64,000 nt of DNA, taken from the NCBI GenBank assembly GCA_963833235.1, contig CAWHXG010000002.1, positions 310,001-374,000 of the forward strand. Direction: 5' to 3'. The notes below the pieces were generated by a model. The model did no database searches and was not told where the DNA came from. It saw nothing but the letters and a program-made list of their open reading frames with translations. This stretch comes from CAWHXG01 sp963833235. Lineage in GTDB: Bacteria; Pseudomonadota; Alphaproteobacteria; Rhodobacterales; Rhodobacteraceae. Position 1 is the stretch's first letter. Each line of letters begins with the position of its first letter. Shown in pieces: positions 36,962-46,623 of this stretch. Position numbers and translations under genes: made by a program.

Positions 36962-38095
36962 ATGCCCGGTGACCTCAGCGGCCTGACGGTCGTGACGCTG
37001 GAACAGGCCGTCGCGGCGCCGTACCTGTCGTGTCGCCTTGCGGAAGCCGGCGCGCGGGTCATCAAGGTCGAGCGCGCGGAGGGCGATTTCGCCCGCGGCT
37101 ACGACACGCTCGTACATGGGGAGAGCGCCTATTTCGTGTGGCTCAACCGCGGCAAGGAATCCATCGTGCTCGATCTGCGCGAGACCGCCGACACGGTGGT
37201 GATGGAAGCGATGCTGGCCACGGCCGACATCTTCATCCAGAACCTCGCGCCGGGGGCCATCGAGCGGCTTGGCTTCGCGCCCGACCGGTTGCGGCAGCAG
37301 AACCCCCGCCTCGTGACCGTGTCGATCTCGGGCTACGGCGACGACGGGCCGTTCCGCGACCGCAGGGCCTACGATCTGCTGATCCAGGCCGAAAGCGGGC
37401 TCGCGGCGATCACCGGTACACAGGAAGGCTCGGCGCGGGTCGGGGTTTCGGTCTGCGATATCGCCTGCGGGATGAACGCCCATGCCGCCGTTCTGCAGGC
37501 GCTGATCGCGCGGGAGTGGACGGGCCGGGGCCGGCACATCTCGGTGAGCCTCTACCACGCGCTCGCGGACTGGATGAACGTGCCCTACCTCCAATTCGCC
37601 TACGGAGGAAAGGTGCCGGTGCGCAGCGGGCTGAACCATCCCACCATCGCCCCCTATGGCGCCTATGCCGGGTCGGACGGCAAGAAGGTGCTGTTCTCGA
37701 TCCAGAACGAGCGGGAATGGCTGCGGTTCTGCCAGGGGGTGCTGGGCGATCCTGACGTGGCGGGCGACCCCCGGTTCACCGACAATTCCGGCCGGGTGGC
37801 GCATCGGGCCGAACTTGACGCGGTAATCGCGCCTGCATTCGCCCGATACCCGCGCGATACCCTGGCCGAGATGCTTGAGGCGGCCGGGATCGCCAATGGC
37901 CGGGTCAGCGAGATGGAGGATCTCGCCCGGCATCCGCAGAACAGGTACGTCGAGGTCGAGACACCATCGGGACCGGTGCGGCTTCTCGCGCGTGCCGAGG
38001 TGGTGGACGGGCAGACGCCCCTGGCCGGCCCCGTGCCGGCGCTCGACGCGGACGGCGCGCGCCTGCGGCGGGAATTCGGTGGCCCGCATGGTTGA
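36962..38095 (+). CDS. CaiB/BaiF family CoA-transferase
   Basis: 377 residues from the ATG at 36962 with GGAGGAGG upstream; intact. Family segments are LEQAVAAPYLSCRLAEAGARVIKVER, NRGKESIVLDLR and RAYDLLIQAESGL, the Asp being the acyl-CoA-forming residue. FSIQNEREWLRFC and HPTIAPYGAY are typical of the mesaconyl/itaconate/citramalate CoA-transferase-like branch, though I cannot assign the substrate. It is divergent from the fumarase-like operon and overlaps the methyltransferase start. A C4/C5 dicarboxylate is suggested by context. Confidence 0.88.
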   Translation: MPGDLSGLTVVTLEQAVAAPYLSCRLAEAGARVIKVERAEGDFARGYDTLVHGESAYFVWLNRGKESIVLDLRETADTVVMEAMLATADIFIQNLAPGAIERLGFAPDRLRQQNPRLVTVSISGYGDDGPFRDRRAYDLLIQAESGLAAITGTQEGSARVGVSVCDIACGMNAHAAVLQALIAREWTGRGRHISVSLYHALADWMNVPYLQFAYGGKVPVRSGLNHPTIAPYGAYAGSDGKKVLFSIQNEREWLRFCQGVLGDPDVAGDPRFTDNSGRVAHRAELDAVIAPAFARYPRDTLAEMLEAAGIANGRVSEMEDLARHPQNRYVEVETPSGPVRLLARAEVVDGQTPLAGPVPALDADGARLRREFGGPHG

Positions 38096-38765
38096 GACGA
38101 ACCTGACAATGGCGCGGATCCTCGATGCCCTGCAGGGGGCCCGGCGCGTGATCGATATCGGCTGCGGGGCGGGCAGGCTTACGAGGGCGTTGGCCGGGCG
38201 CGGGTTCGAGGCGATCGGCCTCGACCCGCAGGCGGCGCTGATCGAGGCGGCGCGCGCGCGGATCCCGGAGGCCACGTTCATGGTGGCCGCAGCCGAGGCG
38301 ATCCCGGTGGAGGACGCCGCCTTCGATGCGGCAGTCTTCCTGAACGCCCTGCATCACGTGCCAGAGGGGGCGATGGCGCCGGCGCTGCGGGAGGCGCTGC
38401 GCGTGGTCAGGCCCGGAGGCGTGCTGGCGGTGATCGAACCTCTGGCAGAGGGCGGCTACTTCGAGGCGATGCGCCCCGTGGACGACGAGACGCTGGTGCG
38501 CCGCAAGGCCATGGACGCCCTGGACGCGTTGAAGGAAGAGGGCGGCTGTGCCCTTACGGGCCAGGAACGGTATGAGGTGGCCAACCGGGTCGACGATCTC
38601 GCCTCGTTTCTGGCCTCGCTGGAAAGGGCCGATCCCGCGCGGGCGAAGGCGATCCGTCAGCAGCGCGATGCGGTGGCGCGGGCTTTCGCCGGGCATGCCC
38701 GGGAAGACGGAACGGCGTTCGTCCTGATGCAGCCCATGCTGATATGGGTCTTCCGCAAAGCCTGA
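38088..38765 (+). CDS. class I SAM-dependent methyltransferase
   Basis: 225 residues from the ATG at 38088, overlapping the CoA-transferase stop by 8 bp. Motif I is VIDIGCGAGRLT, followed by GLDPQAALIEAARARIP (acidic loop), FDAAVFLNALHHVPEG (motif IV region) and LREALRVVRPGGVLAVIEP. This is a Methyltransf_11-type small-molecule methyltransferase; substrate unknown. Co-translation with a CaiB transferase and proximity to a purine-degradation gene give no clear pathway. Cytoplasmic. Confidence 0.85.
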   Translation: MVETNLTMARILDALQGARRVIDIGCGAGRLTRALAGRGFEAIGLDPQAALIEAARARIPEATFMVAAAEAIPVEDAAFDAAVFLNALHHVPEGAMAPALREALRVVRPGGVLAVIEPLAEGGYFEAMRPVDDETLVRRKAMDALDALKEEGGCALTGQERYEVANRVDDLASFLASLERADPARAKAIRQQRDAVARAFAGHAREDGTAFVLMQPMLIWVFRKA

Positions 38766-38970
38766 TCCGCCCGTTCGGTGCCGCCCCGCCTGCCGCGCCC
38801 TCCGAGGGTCGCGCCGCAATCGCGGCCGGCGTTTGCCGTCGGCCGGATATCGGAGCCGCATCCGCAGGATATCGCGGCACTTCGGCTTGTCCCCGATCCC
38901 GGGACTGCGCATTCTCAGCCGATACCGTTCGGCCCACTGGGCCTTCTGCCCGTCCGCCGAGGAGACCCCG

Positions 38971-40380
38971 ATGCATCGCTACCCGCGCGACATGGAGGGC
39001 CACGGCGCCACGCCGCCCGATCCGGCCTGGCCCGGCGGCGCACGGATCGCGGTGCAGATCGTCCTGAACTACGAGGAGGGCGGCGAGAACAGCATCCTGC
39101 ACGGCGATCCGGCCTCCGAGGCGTTCCTGAGCGAGATCGTCGGCGCTGCGGCCTGGCCCGGCCAGCGCCACGCCAACATGGAATCGATCTACGAATACGG
39201 CGCGCGGGTAGGCTTCTGGCGCCTGCACCGGCTGCTGCACGATCTGCCCATCACGGTCTACGGCGTGGCGACGGCGCTGGCGCGATCCCCTTCGCAGGTG
39301 GCCGCGATGCAGGCCGCAGGGTGGGAGATCGCCTCCCACGGGCTGAAGTGGGTGGAGCACAAGGACATGCTAGAGGCGGAGGAAGCCGCCGCGATGGCCG
39401 AGGCGATCCGACTGCATACGGAGGTGGTGGGGGCCCCGCCGCGCGGCTGGTACACCGGCCGGTCCTCGGAGAACACGATCCGGCTGGCTGCGGAGACGGG
39501 CGCCTTCGCCTACGTTGCCGACAGCTACGCCGACGATCTGCCCTACTGGCTGCGGGTCGGCGCACGCGATCAGCTGATCGTGCCCTATACGCTCGACGCC
39601 AACGACATGCGGTTCGCCACGCCGCAGGGCTTCAACGCGCCAGAGCAGTTCTATGACTACCTGCGCGCCAGTTTCGACACGCTTCTAGCCGAAGGGGCGG
39701 CGGGCCGGCCGGCGATGATGTCCGTCGGGCTGCACTGCCGGCTGGTGGGCCGGCCGGGGCGGATCGAGGCGCTGCGGCGGTTCATCGAGCATGCGCGCGG
39801 CCACGAAGGGGTCTGGTTCGCCACCCGCCTGCAGATCGCCGAGCATTGGGCGGCCCGGCATCCGCCCGAGCGCCGAGAGCAGCCGAGCGAGATGGACAGG
39901 GAAACGTTCGTTCAGCGCTTCGGCGGCGTCTTCGAGCGCTCGCCGTGGATCGCCGAACGGGCCTTCACGTTGGAGCTTGGGCCGGCGCACGACACGGCCA
40001 TCGGCGTCCACTCCGCGCTGGCCAGGGCGTTCCGCAGCGCCACGGAGGCGGAACGGCTCGAGGTTCTGCGGGCGCATCCCGATCTGGCCGGGAAACTGGC
40101 GCAGGCGCGGCGGCTGACCGTGGAGAGTACCGCCGAGCAGGCCGGTGCCGGGCTCGACGCCCTGACCGACGAAGAGCGCGCCACCTTCACCCGGCTCAAC
40201 GCCGCCTATACCGAACGCCACGGCTTTCCCTTCATCATCGCGGTGCGGGATCACGACAAGCCGGGCATCCTCGCCGCGTTCCAGGCGCGGATCGAAAACG
40301 ACCGGCCCACGGAGTTGGCAGAGGCCTGCCGGCAGGTCGAGCGCATCGCCTTTCTCCGCCTCGCCGATATGCTCGACTAG
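38971..40380 (+). CDS. allantoinase PuuE fused to OHCU decarboxylase (UraD)
   Basis: 469 residues from the ATG at 38971 with GAGGAG upstream. Residues about 1-300 are the polysaccharide-deacetylase-like allantoinase PuuE (ARIAVQIVLNYEEGGENSILHGD, EYGARVGFWR, WEIASHGLKWVEH, PRGWYTGR). Residues about 310-469 are 2-oxo-4-hydroxy-4-carboxy-5-ureidoimidazoline decarboxylase: AHPDLAGKLA holds the catalytic His, EQAGAGLDALT and GFPFIIAVRDH follow. The fusion joins two steps of urate breakdown, OHCU to S-allantoin and allantoin to allantoate. No urate oxidase or HIU hydrolase is in the window. Intact, unlike genes on either side. Confidence 0.92.
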   Translation: MHRYPRDMEGHGATPPDPAWPGGARIAVQIVLNYEEGGENSILHGDPASEAFLSEIVGAAAWPGQRHANMESIYEYGARVGFWRLHRLLHDLPITVYGVATALARSPSQVAAMQAAGWEIASHGLKWVEHKDMLEAEEAAAMAEAIRLHTEVVGAPPRGWYTGRSSENTIRLAAETGAFAYVADSYADDLPYWLRVGARDQLIVPYTLDANDMRFATPQGFNAPEQFYDYLRASFDTLLAEGAAGRPAMMSVGLHCRLVGRPGRIEALRRFIEHARGHEGVWFATRLQIAEHWAARHPPERREQPSEMDRETFVQRFGGVFERSPWIAERAFTLELGPAHDTAIGVHSALARAFRSATEAERLEVLRAHPDLAGKLAQARRLTVESTAEQAGAGLDALTDEERATFTRLNAAYTERHGFPFIIAVRDHDKPGILAAFQARIENDRPTELAEACRQVERIAFLRLADMLD

Positions 40381-40511
40381 ATCGTCCTGGGCGCTTCGCC
40401 CTTCGGGCAGCCCGCCGGATACCCGCGCGACGCGGCAGGGTCTGCAAACCGCAGTAACGTCAGGTGGTTTCCCGCGCCCTCGCTCCTATGTCCCCGGCAG
40501 AGGGAGCGGGT

Positions 40512-41686
40512 ATGGGACAGGACCTGAGAATTTCCGACATGACCTGCCGCTTCGGCGGCCAGCCGGCGGTCGACGCGGTGTCGCTTTCCATCCGCGCCGG
40601 TGAGTTCGTCTCGGTGCTGGGGCCGTCGGGCTGCGGCAAGTCCACGCTGCTGCGCTGCCATCGCGGGACTGGAGACGCCGGCCGGAGGGGCCATCGAGAT
40701 CGGCGGGCGCCCGGTGCAGGGGCTGGCCCCGAAGGACCGCGGCATCGCCTTCGTCTTCCAGTCCTACGCGCTCTATCCCCACATGACGTGCGCGGCGCAA
40801 CATCGCCGCGCCGCTTGCGGATGATCGAGCTGTCGGCGACTTGGCCGCGCGCCGGTGGCATGGCGACTGTCGCGCCCGGCGCGGGCACGCCGGGCAGAGA
40901 TCGACAGGCGCGTGCGGGCAGGTGGCGGACCTCTCGCAGATCACGCCTTACCTGGACGGCGCCCCGGCCACGCTTTCGGGCGGCCAGCGGCAGCGCGTGG
41001 CACTGGCGCGGGCACTGATCCGCGAGCCGTCGCTGTTCCTGCTCGGACGAGCCGCTTGCCAATCTCGATGCGGCGCTGCGCAACCGCGACGCGGACCGAG
41101 CTGCGCGCGCTGCAGCGGCGCATCGGGGCCACGACGCTTTTCGTCACCCACGATCAGGCCGAGGCGATGGCGATCTCCGACCGGATCGTCGTGATGTTCG
41201 ACGGGCGGGATCCGGCAGGTGGGCACGCCGGACGAGCTTTATCGCGACCCCGCCGACCTCGACGTGGCGCGCTTTCTCGTCGCAGCCGCATCTCAACGTG
41301 CTGGGGCGGAGCGCCATGCGCGGGATCATCGGCGAGCGCTCGCGCGCTGCGCGACGTCTCGCATCGGCGGCGTGCCCCTGCGCGGTCTGGACGGCATCGT
41401 CGCCTTTCGCCCGCAGGAGGCGCATATCCGGCCGCCGCACACGCCCCGGCCTGCCGGGCCTGCCCTGCCGTGGTCGATCATGCCGAACACGGCGGGCACG
41501 ACGCGAACCTCTTCGTGACCGGCTCGCGGACGGACACCGCTGCGTGGTGCGGATCGCCTCGGCCGAGATGGCACGATTGGCCGCCCGGGCGCGCGCGGCG
41601 TGCTGCATTTCGATCTCGACGCGGCGCGGGCCTACTCGGCGACGGGCGGCGAAGGGCACGCGTCCCGGCAGCGGGCCGCCGCATGA
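40512..41686 (+). pseudogene. sugar-type ABC transporter ATPase (MalK/UgpC family), frameshifted
   Basis: ATG at 40512 after GAGGGAGC. Walker A LGPSGCGKSTLLR is in the first frame; AIAGLETPAGG, KDRGIAFVFQSYALYPHM, signature LSGGQRQRVALARAL, Walker B equivalent DEPLANLDAALR, and FVTHDQAEAMAISDRIVVM follow in changing frames. Indels near 40660, 40795, 40830, 40915, 41045, 41090, 41210 and later. The TOBE-type C-terminus ends at TGA 41686 in an ATGA overlap with the permease. About 385 residues when repaired. This class energises import of sugars, polyols or glycerol-3-phosphate. Confidence 0.8.
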
Positions 41687-42577
41687 GCGTCGACGCTTCT
41701 CGCCGGCGCCGGGCCGGTGCGCTGTTGGCCGCGCCCGCCGCGGTCCTGTTGCTGGCGCTCTTGTTCCTGCCCTCGCTCGGGCGTGCTGGTCGCTGTCCCT
41801 GACCGATTACCAGTTCGGCATGGGCGGCTTCGCGTGGGTCGGCTTGGACAACTACGCCCGCATGTTCGCCGATCCGCGTTTCCTGCAATCGCTGGGCCAA
41901 CACTGCTGGTCTACGTCGCCATCGTCGCGCCGGTCGTCGATCTTCGCCGCGCTCTGGCTGGCCGATCGCTGATCGAGGCGCAGGGGCGGCTGCGCGGGCC
42001 GTTGCGCACCGTCTTCTTCCTGCCGGTCACGGCGACGCTCGTGGCGATGGCAACCGCGTGGGAGGTGGTGCTGCACCCCTCCTTCGGGATGGTGCAACGT
42101 GCTCCTGGATACGCATGGGCTTCGAGAAGCAGCGGTTTCTGTCGGACCCCGACACGCGCGCTGGCCACGCTGGCCTTCATCGGCATCTGGAAGATGGTGG
42201 GCTACAACGTCCTGCTCTACATCGCCGGGCTCTCGACCATCCCCGCGATCTCTACGAAGCGGCCTCCATCGATGGCGCGGACCGGGGCTGGAGCGCGGTT
42301 CGCCATGGTCACCTGGCCGATGCTCGCGCCCGGTCACGCTGTTCGTGACGCGTCATCACGCTGATCCGCGCGGTGTCGGAGTTCGAGACCATCGCCGTGC
42401 TGACCATCGGCGGCCCGAACGGGGCGACCGAGATGGTGCTGTATACCCTCTATCAGGAGGCGTTCCGCTACTTCGACATCGGGCTCGCCTCGGCCATCGC
42501 GATCTTCTTCCTGGCCGTGGTGGCCGGGGTCTCGATCGTGAACGTCGCCTATTTCGACCCGGAAGCGGCCCACGTGA
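41683..42577 (+). pseudogene. sugar ABC transporter permease 1 (UgpA/MalF type), frameshifted
   Basis: ATG at 41683. MSVDASRRRRAGALLAAPAAVLLLALLFLPS is a normal cytoplasmic tail plus first helix; GGFAWVGLDNYARMFADPRF is the standard periplasmic loop; ALATLAFIGIWKMVGYNVLLYIAGLSTIP and DLYEAASIDGA (EAA motif) follow in other frames. Indels near 41785, 41900, 41950, 42110, 42160, 42250, 42335, 42360. The 3' end is set by the next gene's GTG at 42574 and is approximate. About 295 residues when repaired. Confidence 0.75.
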
Positions 42578-43392
42578 GGCGCGCGCGCGACCTTGGCCTT
42601 GCTGGGGCTGGCGGCGGTGGTGACGCTGGTGCCTTTCGTCTACATGGTCGCCGTCAGCCTCGCCGCGCAGGGCACGATCTATTCCGGCGCGGTCCTGCCG
42701 GCACCCTCCCTCTCCGCGGCGCGCGGACAACTACGGCACCGCCCTCACGCAGGTGCCCCTACTGCGCTACATGGCCAACGGGGCGTTCGTGTGCGCGGTG
42801 ATCCTGGTGCTTCAGGTCACCATCGCGGCGCCGGCGGGCTATGCCCTGGCGAAGCTGCCCGTTCCGGGGGCGGCCCGTCTTGCTGGGCCTCGTGATCGTG
42901 GCGCTGATGATCCCGATGCAGGTGCCGGCGATCCCGCTCTACGTCGCGGTCGCCTATGCCGGGCTGCTGAATACCTACACCGCGCTCATCGCGCCCTTCG
43001 TCATCTCGGCCTTCGCCATCTTCCTCTTCCGGCAGTTCTTCGTGAGCTACCCCGACGAGGTGCTGGATGCCGCCCGGCTCGACGGTTTCTCCGAGGTCGG
43101 GATCGTCTGGCGGCTGATGGTGCCGGCCGCCTGGCCCGCTGTGGCGGCCTTCGCCACGATCAGCGTCATCAACCACTGGAACGACCTTTACTGGCCGCTC
43201 GTGGTGGTCACCGACACTGCGATGATGACGCCGCCGCTAGGCCTCGCCGCCTTCCGCGCCTCGGGCGAGAGCACCGGCAACGTCGGCGCGCTGATGGCCG
43301 GTGGGGTGATGGTGACGGCGCCGCTCGTCATCGCCTTCCTCTTCTTCCAACGCGCGCTGATCCGGGGCCTTGGCCTTGGCGCGCGCGCCTGA
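42574..43392 (+). pseudogene. sugar ABC transporter permease 2 (UgpE/MalG type), frameshifted
   Basis: Probable GTG at 42574. The N-terminal helix LALLGLAAVVTLVPFVYMVAVSLA, the loop RDNYGTALTQVPLLRYMANGAFV and helix VILVLQVTIAAPAGYALAKL lie in different frames (indels near 42590, 42722 and 42872). The last 170 residues are clean, with the EAA loop DEVLDAARLDGFSEVGIVWRLMVP and six or so helices in total, to TGA 43392. It pairs with permease 1 and the MalK-like ATPase. Confidence 0.77.
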
Positions 43393-43416
43393 TTTCACAC
43401 TGCACTGGAGAGCCGA

Positions 43417-44660
43417 ATGAAAAGACGACACTTCAAGATCGCACTCGCCGCGGCTTTGGCCGCCGCGCCCGCGCTGGCGCCAGGACACCACGATCACCGT
43501 CTTCCACGCCTGGCCGCACCATGCCGAATGGCAGCAGGGCCTGGCAGACCGGTTCATGGAGGCGCATCCGGAGATCGCCATCGAGATCCAGGCGCCATCG
43601 ATGGACTACGACGAAGGGCTGGTGACCGTGATCCGGCAGGACCTGGCCGGCGACGCGCCCGACGTCTTCATGGTGGGCAGCCACCTGCTGGCCGAACTGG
43701 TGGCGCGCGACTGGTGCCGCCGCTGGACGACGTGATGGAAGGCAGGGACATGGCGGCCCTCGGCTATACCCCCGAGGCGCTGGCCCTGACGCAGATCGAC
43801 GGCGTGCAATACGGCCTGCCCTGGACCTCTTCGACGCCGGTGATGTTCTACAACGCCGATCTGGTGCGGCAGGCCGGCGGCGACCCGGCCGCGATGCCGA
43901 CCACCTGGGACGAGACCATCGCGCTGGCCGCGAAGATCGACGCGCTCGGGGACGACGTCATGGGCATGTACTACGCCCCCGGTGACGACGACTGGATGGT
44001 GCAGAACCTTCTCGCCACGGCCGGCATGCAGCCCATCGGCGAAGGACGGCACGCTGGCCTTCGACACCGACGAGGGGCGCGCGGCGCTGGCGCTCTTCGA
44101 GCGGTTCCATGACGAGGGCGGGCAGCAGGGCATCCCCAATTCCGCCGCGCGCCAGCAGATGTACGCGGGCGGCCTCGGCATCTACTTCAACTCCACCGCC
44201 GCCGTGCGCAGCGTCGACCGGGAGATCGGCGACCGCTTCGAATGGGGTACGGCAGCGATGCCGACGATGGTCGAGGGTGGCGGTGTCGCCTCCGGCGGGA
44301 TGGCGGCGGTGATCCTGACCGACGATCCGGCGAAAGCGGCAGGCGGCGTTCGAGTACCTGCTCTATGGCACCGGCGCCGAGGGCCAGACCTACGTGGTCG
44401 AGAACACCGGCTACATGCCGGTGAACGAAGGCGCCATGGCCGAAGACAAGCTGGGAGGCTTCTACGAGGAGAACCCGGCTTGGAAGACATCGGCCACCCA
44501 GATGGACCGGGCCTATCCCTGGTTCGCGTGGCCTGGGCGGAACGGCGTGCGCATCAGCCAGACGGTCGTCGACACGCTGGCCGCCATCGCCAACGACCAG
44601 ATCGACAGTGCCGCGGCGGCCGAGAAACTCTCGGGCGACATCACCCGGCTGATGGAATAG
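43417..44660 (+). pseudogene. sugar ABC transporter substrate-binding protein (SBP_bac_1 type), frameshifted
   Basis: ATG at 43417 after CTGGAG. Signal peptide MKRRHFKIALAAALAAAPALA, then TITVFHAWPHHAEWQQGLADRFMEAHPEI, DAPDVFMVGSHLLAELV, YGLPWTSSTPVMFYNADLVRQAGGDP (classic family-1 solute-binding core), and FEYLLYGTGAEGQTYVVENTGYMPVNEGAM near the end. Indels near 43482, 43714, 44045 and 44342. About 415 residues when repaired. It delivers a sugar or related polyol to the two permeases. Gene order ATPase-permease-permease-SBP is unusual, the binding protein normally being first. Confidence 0.8.
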
Positions 44661-44672
44661 GCACGTCGCGCG

Positions 44673-44697
44673 GGGGCCTGCAGCCTGAGCGGGCCCC
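44673..44697 (+). terminator. probable terminator after the sugar ABC operon
   Basis: GGGGCC and GGCCCC form a 6-bp stem with a 13-base loop, 13 bp past the stop codon; the T-run after it is poor (TTGCTGTT). The remaining bases to 44981 hold no gene. Confidence 0.45.
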
Positions 44698-44981
44698 TTG
44701 CTGTTCCCGCGAGCGGAAGCTCATGCGAGCGTCCCGCACCGGCGCCTGGCGTCTAAGGTGACCCCCTGACGGAAGGACCGCCGGCAGGCCCACCAGCATG
44801 GGCGGTGGCCACCCCGGGCGGCTGCTTTTCCGCGAGGCATAGGGCGTTCGGCATCGGATTTCGTCCTACCTGCCCGCTCGGCGGATGTCTGTCGGATTCC
44901 GCAGGGTTAGGGTAATTTGCCTGTGACGTGCCGGTACATCCCCTTTGCCAAGACCGTGCATTGCGTTCGAGCATCTTTCCC

Positions 44982-46148
44982 ATGACCCCCTTCGACGACA
45001 CGCTCTTCCGCTTCCCGTCCTGCCTGTCGGGCCGGTACGAGATCGGCCATCAACCGTTGACCGCCGACAGACCGGTCTTGCAGATCTTTTGCGTCGGGGA
45101 GCAGTATCGCGGCGAAGGCGTCTCCATCGCGATCTTCGGCGCGGTGGACCGCCTGCACCCGGACATCAGGGGCAACGACGTCGCGCTTACCGCTGCCTGC
45201 TACGACCTACTGGACGATCTGGCAACGACCAACAGCTATCGCACCTTCCTCGCCGGCGTCGCCGCCGGAGATGACGACGGCACCGGTATCGTCGGCGTGG
45301 CGCCCGATGCCGCGCTGGCCACGACCGCAACAGGCCCCGGTTCGGCGGGCGCGGACATCTTCCTGACCTTCGGCTACGGCGCGCCCCACGAACGGGGGAA
45401 CCTTTCGACCGAGTTCGACGCCACGTCCCGCGGCGGTCTCGGCACCATCGCCTTGACCATGGGGCAAGGCGACATCGTGGTGAAGGACGCCGATAAGCCC
45501 TTCGCATTCGTGAACAGCGAATATGGGGTCAACAGCCATCGCCAGGTGATCACCACGGCCGGGCTGACGGGTTATGCCGGGCTTGCCTTGCTGAACAGCG
45601 ACAGCACCGGAGGCGCCAGGATGCTGGTCAAGGCACCCATCCTCACATCGAGCTATGTCAGCCCCGGCAGGCCAATCCCCGATGACGTCGACTTTTGCCA
45701 TGCCACCGGCGGGCCGTTCTCCGTTGCCGCGCCAAGAGGTGTGGCGACGACCCTTTGCCCCGATATATCCGGCGCCGGCGGCTTGAACGACGACGACAGC
45801 TTTCTGCGCGACAGCTTCGAGCGGCTGGCCGAAGCGATCGTCTTCGGCGGTCGACAGCTTCCCGCGGCCGACGACGTGGTGGATTCCAGCACCAACGCGG
45901 CCATCGGCGTGACCGGCAACGTGGCCGCCCTGATGCTGGAGGCCAACCCGGAACTCGGCTGGCGCGACGTGCAGGGCATCCTGGCGATGTCGACCCGCCC
46001 CAAAGCGGTGATCGACCCGCCCGGCGGGACGAGCGAGTTCAGATTTCCCTTCGCCGAGAACGGCAGGGATGCCATGAGCGGCGGGGCGCACGCGCCGGTC
46101 TCCGCAAGCCAAGTGACCCTCGCAATCGCGAATTTTGGGTCGCAGTAG
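44982..46148 (+). CDS. catalytically dead subtilisin-fold (S8) protein
   Basis: 388 residues from the ATG at 44982; ribosome site is weak. The order of S8 landmarks is kept: GEGVSIAIFGAVDRLHPDIRGND, SYRTFLAGVAAGDDDGTGIVGVAPDA, RGGLGTIALTMGQGD and STNAAIGVTGNVAALMLEANPELGWRDVQ followed by ILAMSTRP. Each catalytic residue is replaced: the Asp of (V/I)xDDG is lost (IFGAV), His of HGT is YRT, the oxyanion Asn of AAGN is MGQG, and the Ser of GTSAA is STNAA. There is no obvious signal peptide and no P-domain. The reading frame is clean, so the losses are fixed substitutions rather than sequence errors. Likely a binding or scaffold pseudoprotease; it is convergent with the giant repeat protein. Confidence 0.8.
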   Translation: MTPFDDTLFRFPSCLSGRYEIGHQPLTADRPVLQIFCVGEQYRGEGVSIAIFGAVDRLHPDIRGNDVALTAACYDLLDDLATTNSYRTFLAGVAAGDDDGTGIVGVAPDAALATTATGPGSAGADIFLTFGYGAPHERGNLSTEFDATSRGGLGTIALTMGQGDIVVKDADKPFAFVNSEYGVNSHRQVITTAGLTGYAGLALLNSDSTGGARMLVKAPILTSSYVSPGRPIPDDVDFCHATGGPFSVAAPRGVATTLCPDISGAGGLNDDDSFLRDSFERLAEAIVFGGRQLPAADDVVDSSTNAAIGVTGNVAALMLEANPELGWRDVQGILAMSTRPKAVIDPPGGTSEFRFPFAENGRDAMSGGAHAPVSASQVTLAIANFGSQ

Positions 46149-46623
46149 TGCGGATGGGCGATATCGACGGCGCCGGCGACGGCACGTTCGACCCCTTTCG
46201 TAGGCCGAGGCAGACATTCTCCGTCGTCTGCCGGTCGGGGTCGAAGCCACCCGCGACCTCAAGCGCGCCACGCTGAACGGCCCCGCATTCCGGGTGGAAC
46301 TGACGGCTTTGGCGCGCAGTTCGGCTTGGGCTAGCGTCCGAAAGGACCTGGCGGTGTGCGTCGGCGGCGTTTCGGGTGAAGGCCTACCAAGGAAACGGCA
46401 TCGCCGCCCGTGTTTGAGGCGTCGTTCACCCGCGCATGGTGCCGAGACGGTGGACGTGAACATGATGCCACGTCCAGCGCCTCCGCTACTCTGGCCAGCA
46501 GGGACCGGACGGACGCGCCCCCTGCAATGCGCGGTGGATCAGCCGACTGCCGCATCTCGCCCGTCCCGGACCGTGCCATGGGGCCGATTTCGAACGGCCT
46601 CCCTCTGTAGGCATCCGTCGGGG
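46149..46623. other. intergenic stretch between convergent genes; no gene supported
   Basis: It may be the degraded end of the subtilisin-like gene, since a frame reading RRLPVGVEATRDLKRATLNG crosses it, but I cannot tie that to a known C-terminal domain. Small open frames on both strands look like noise. Confidence 0.4.
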
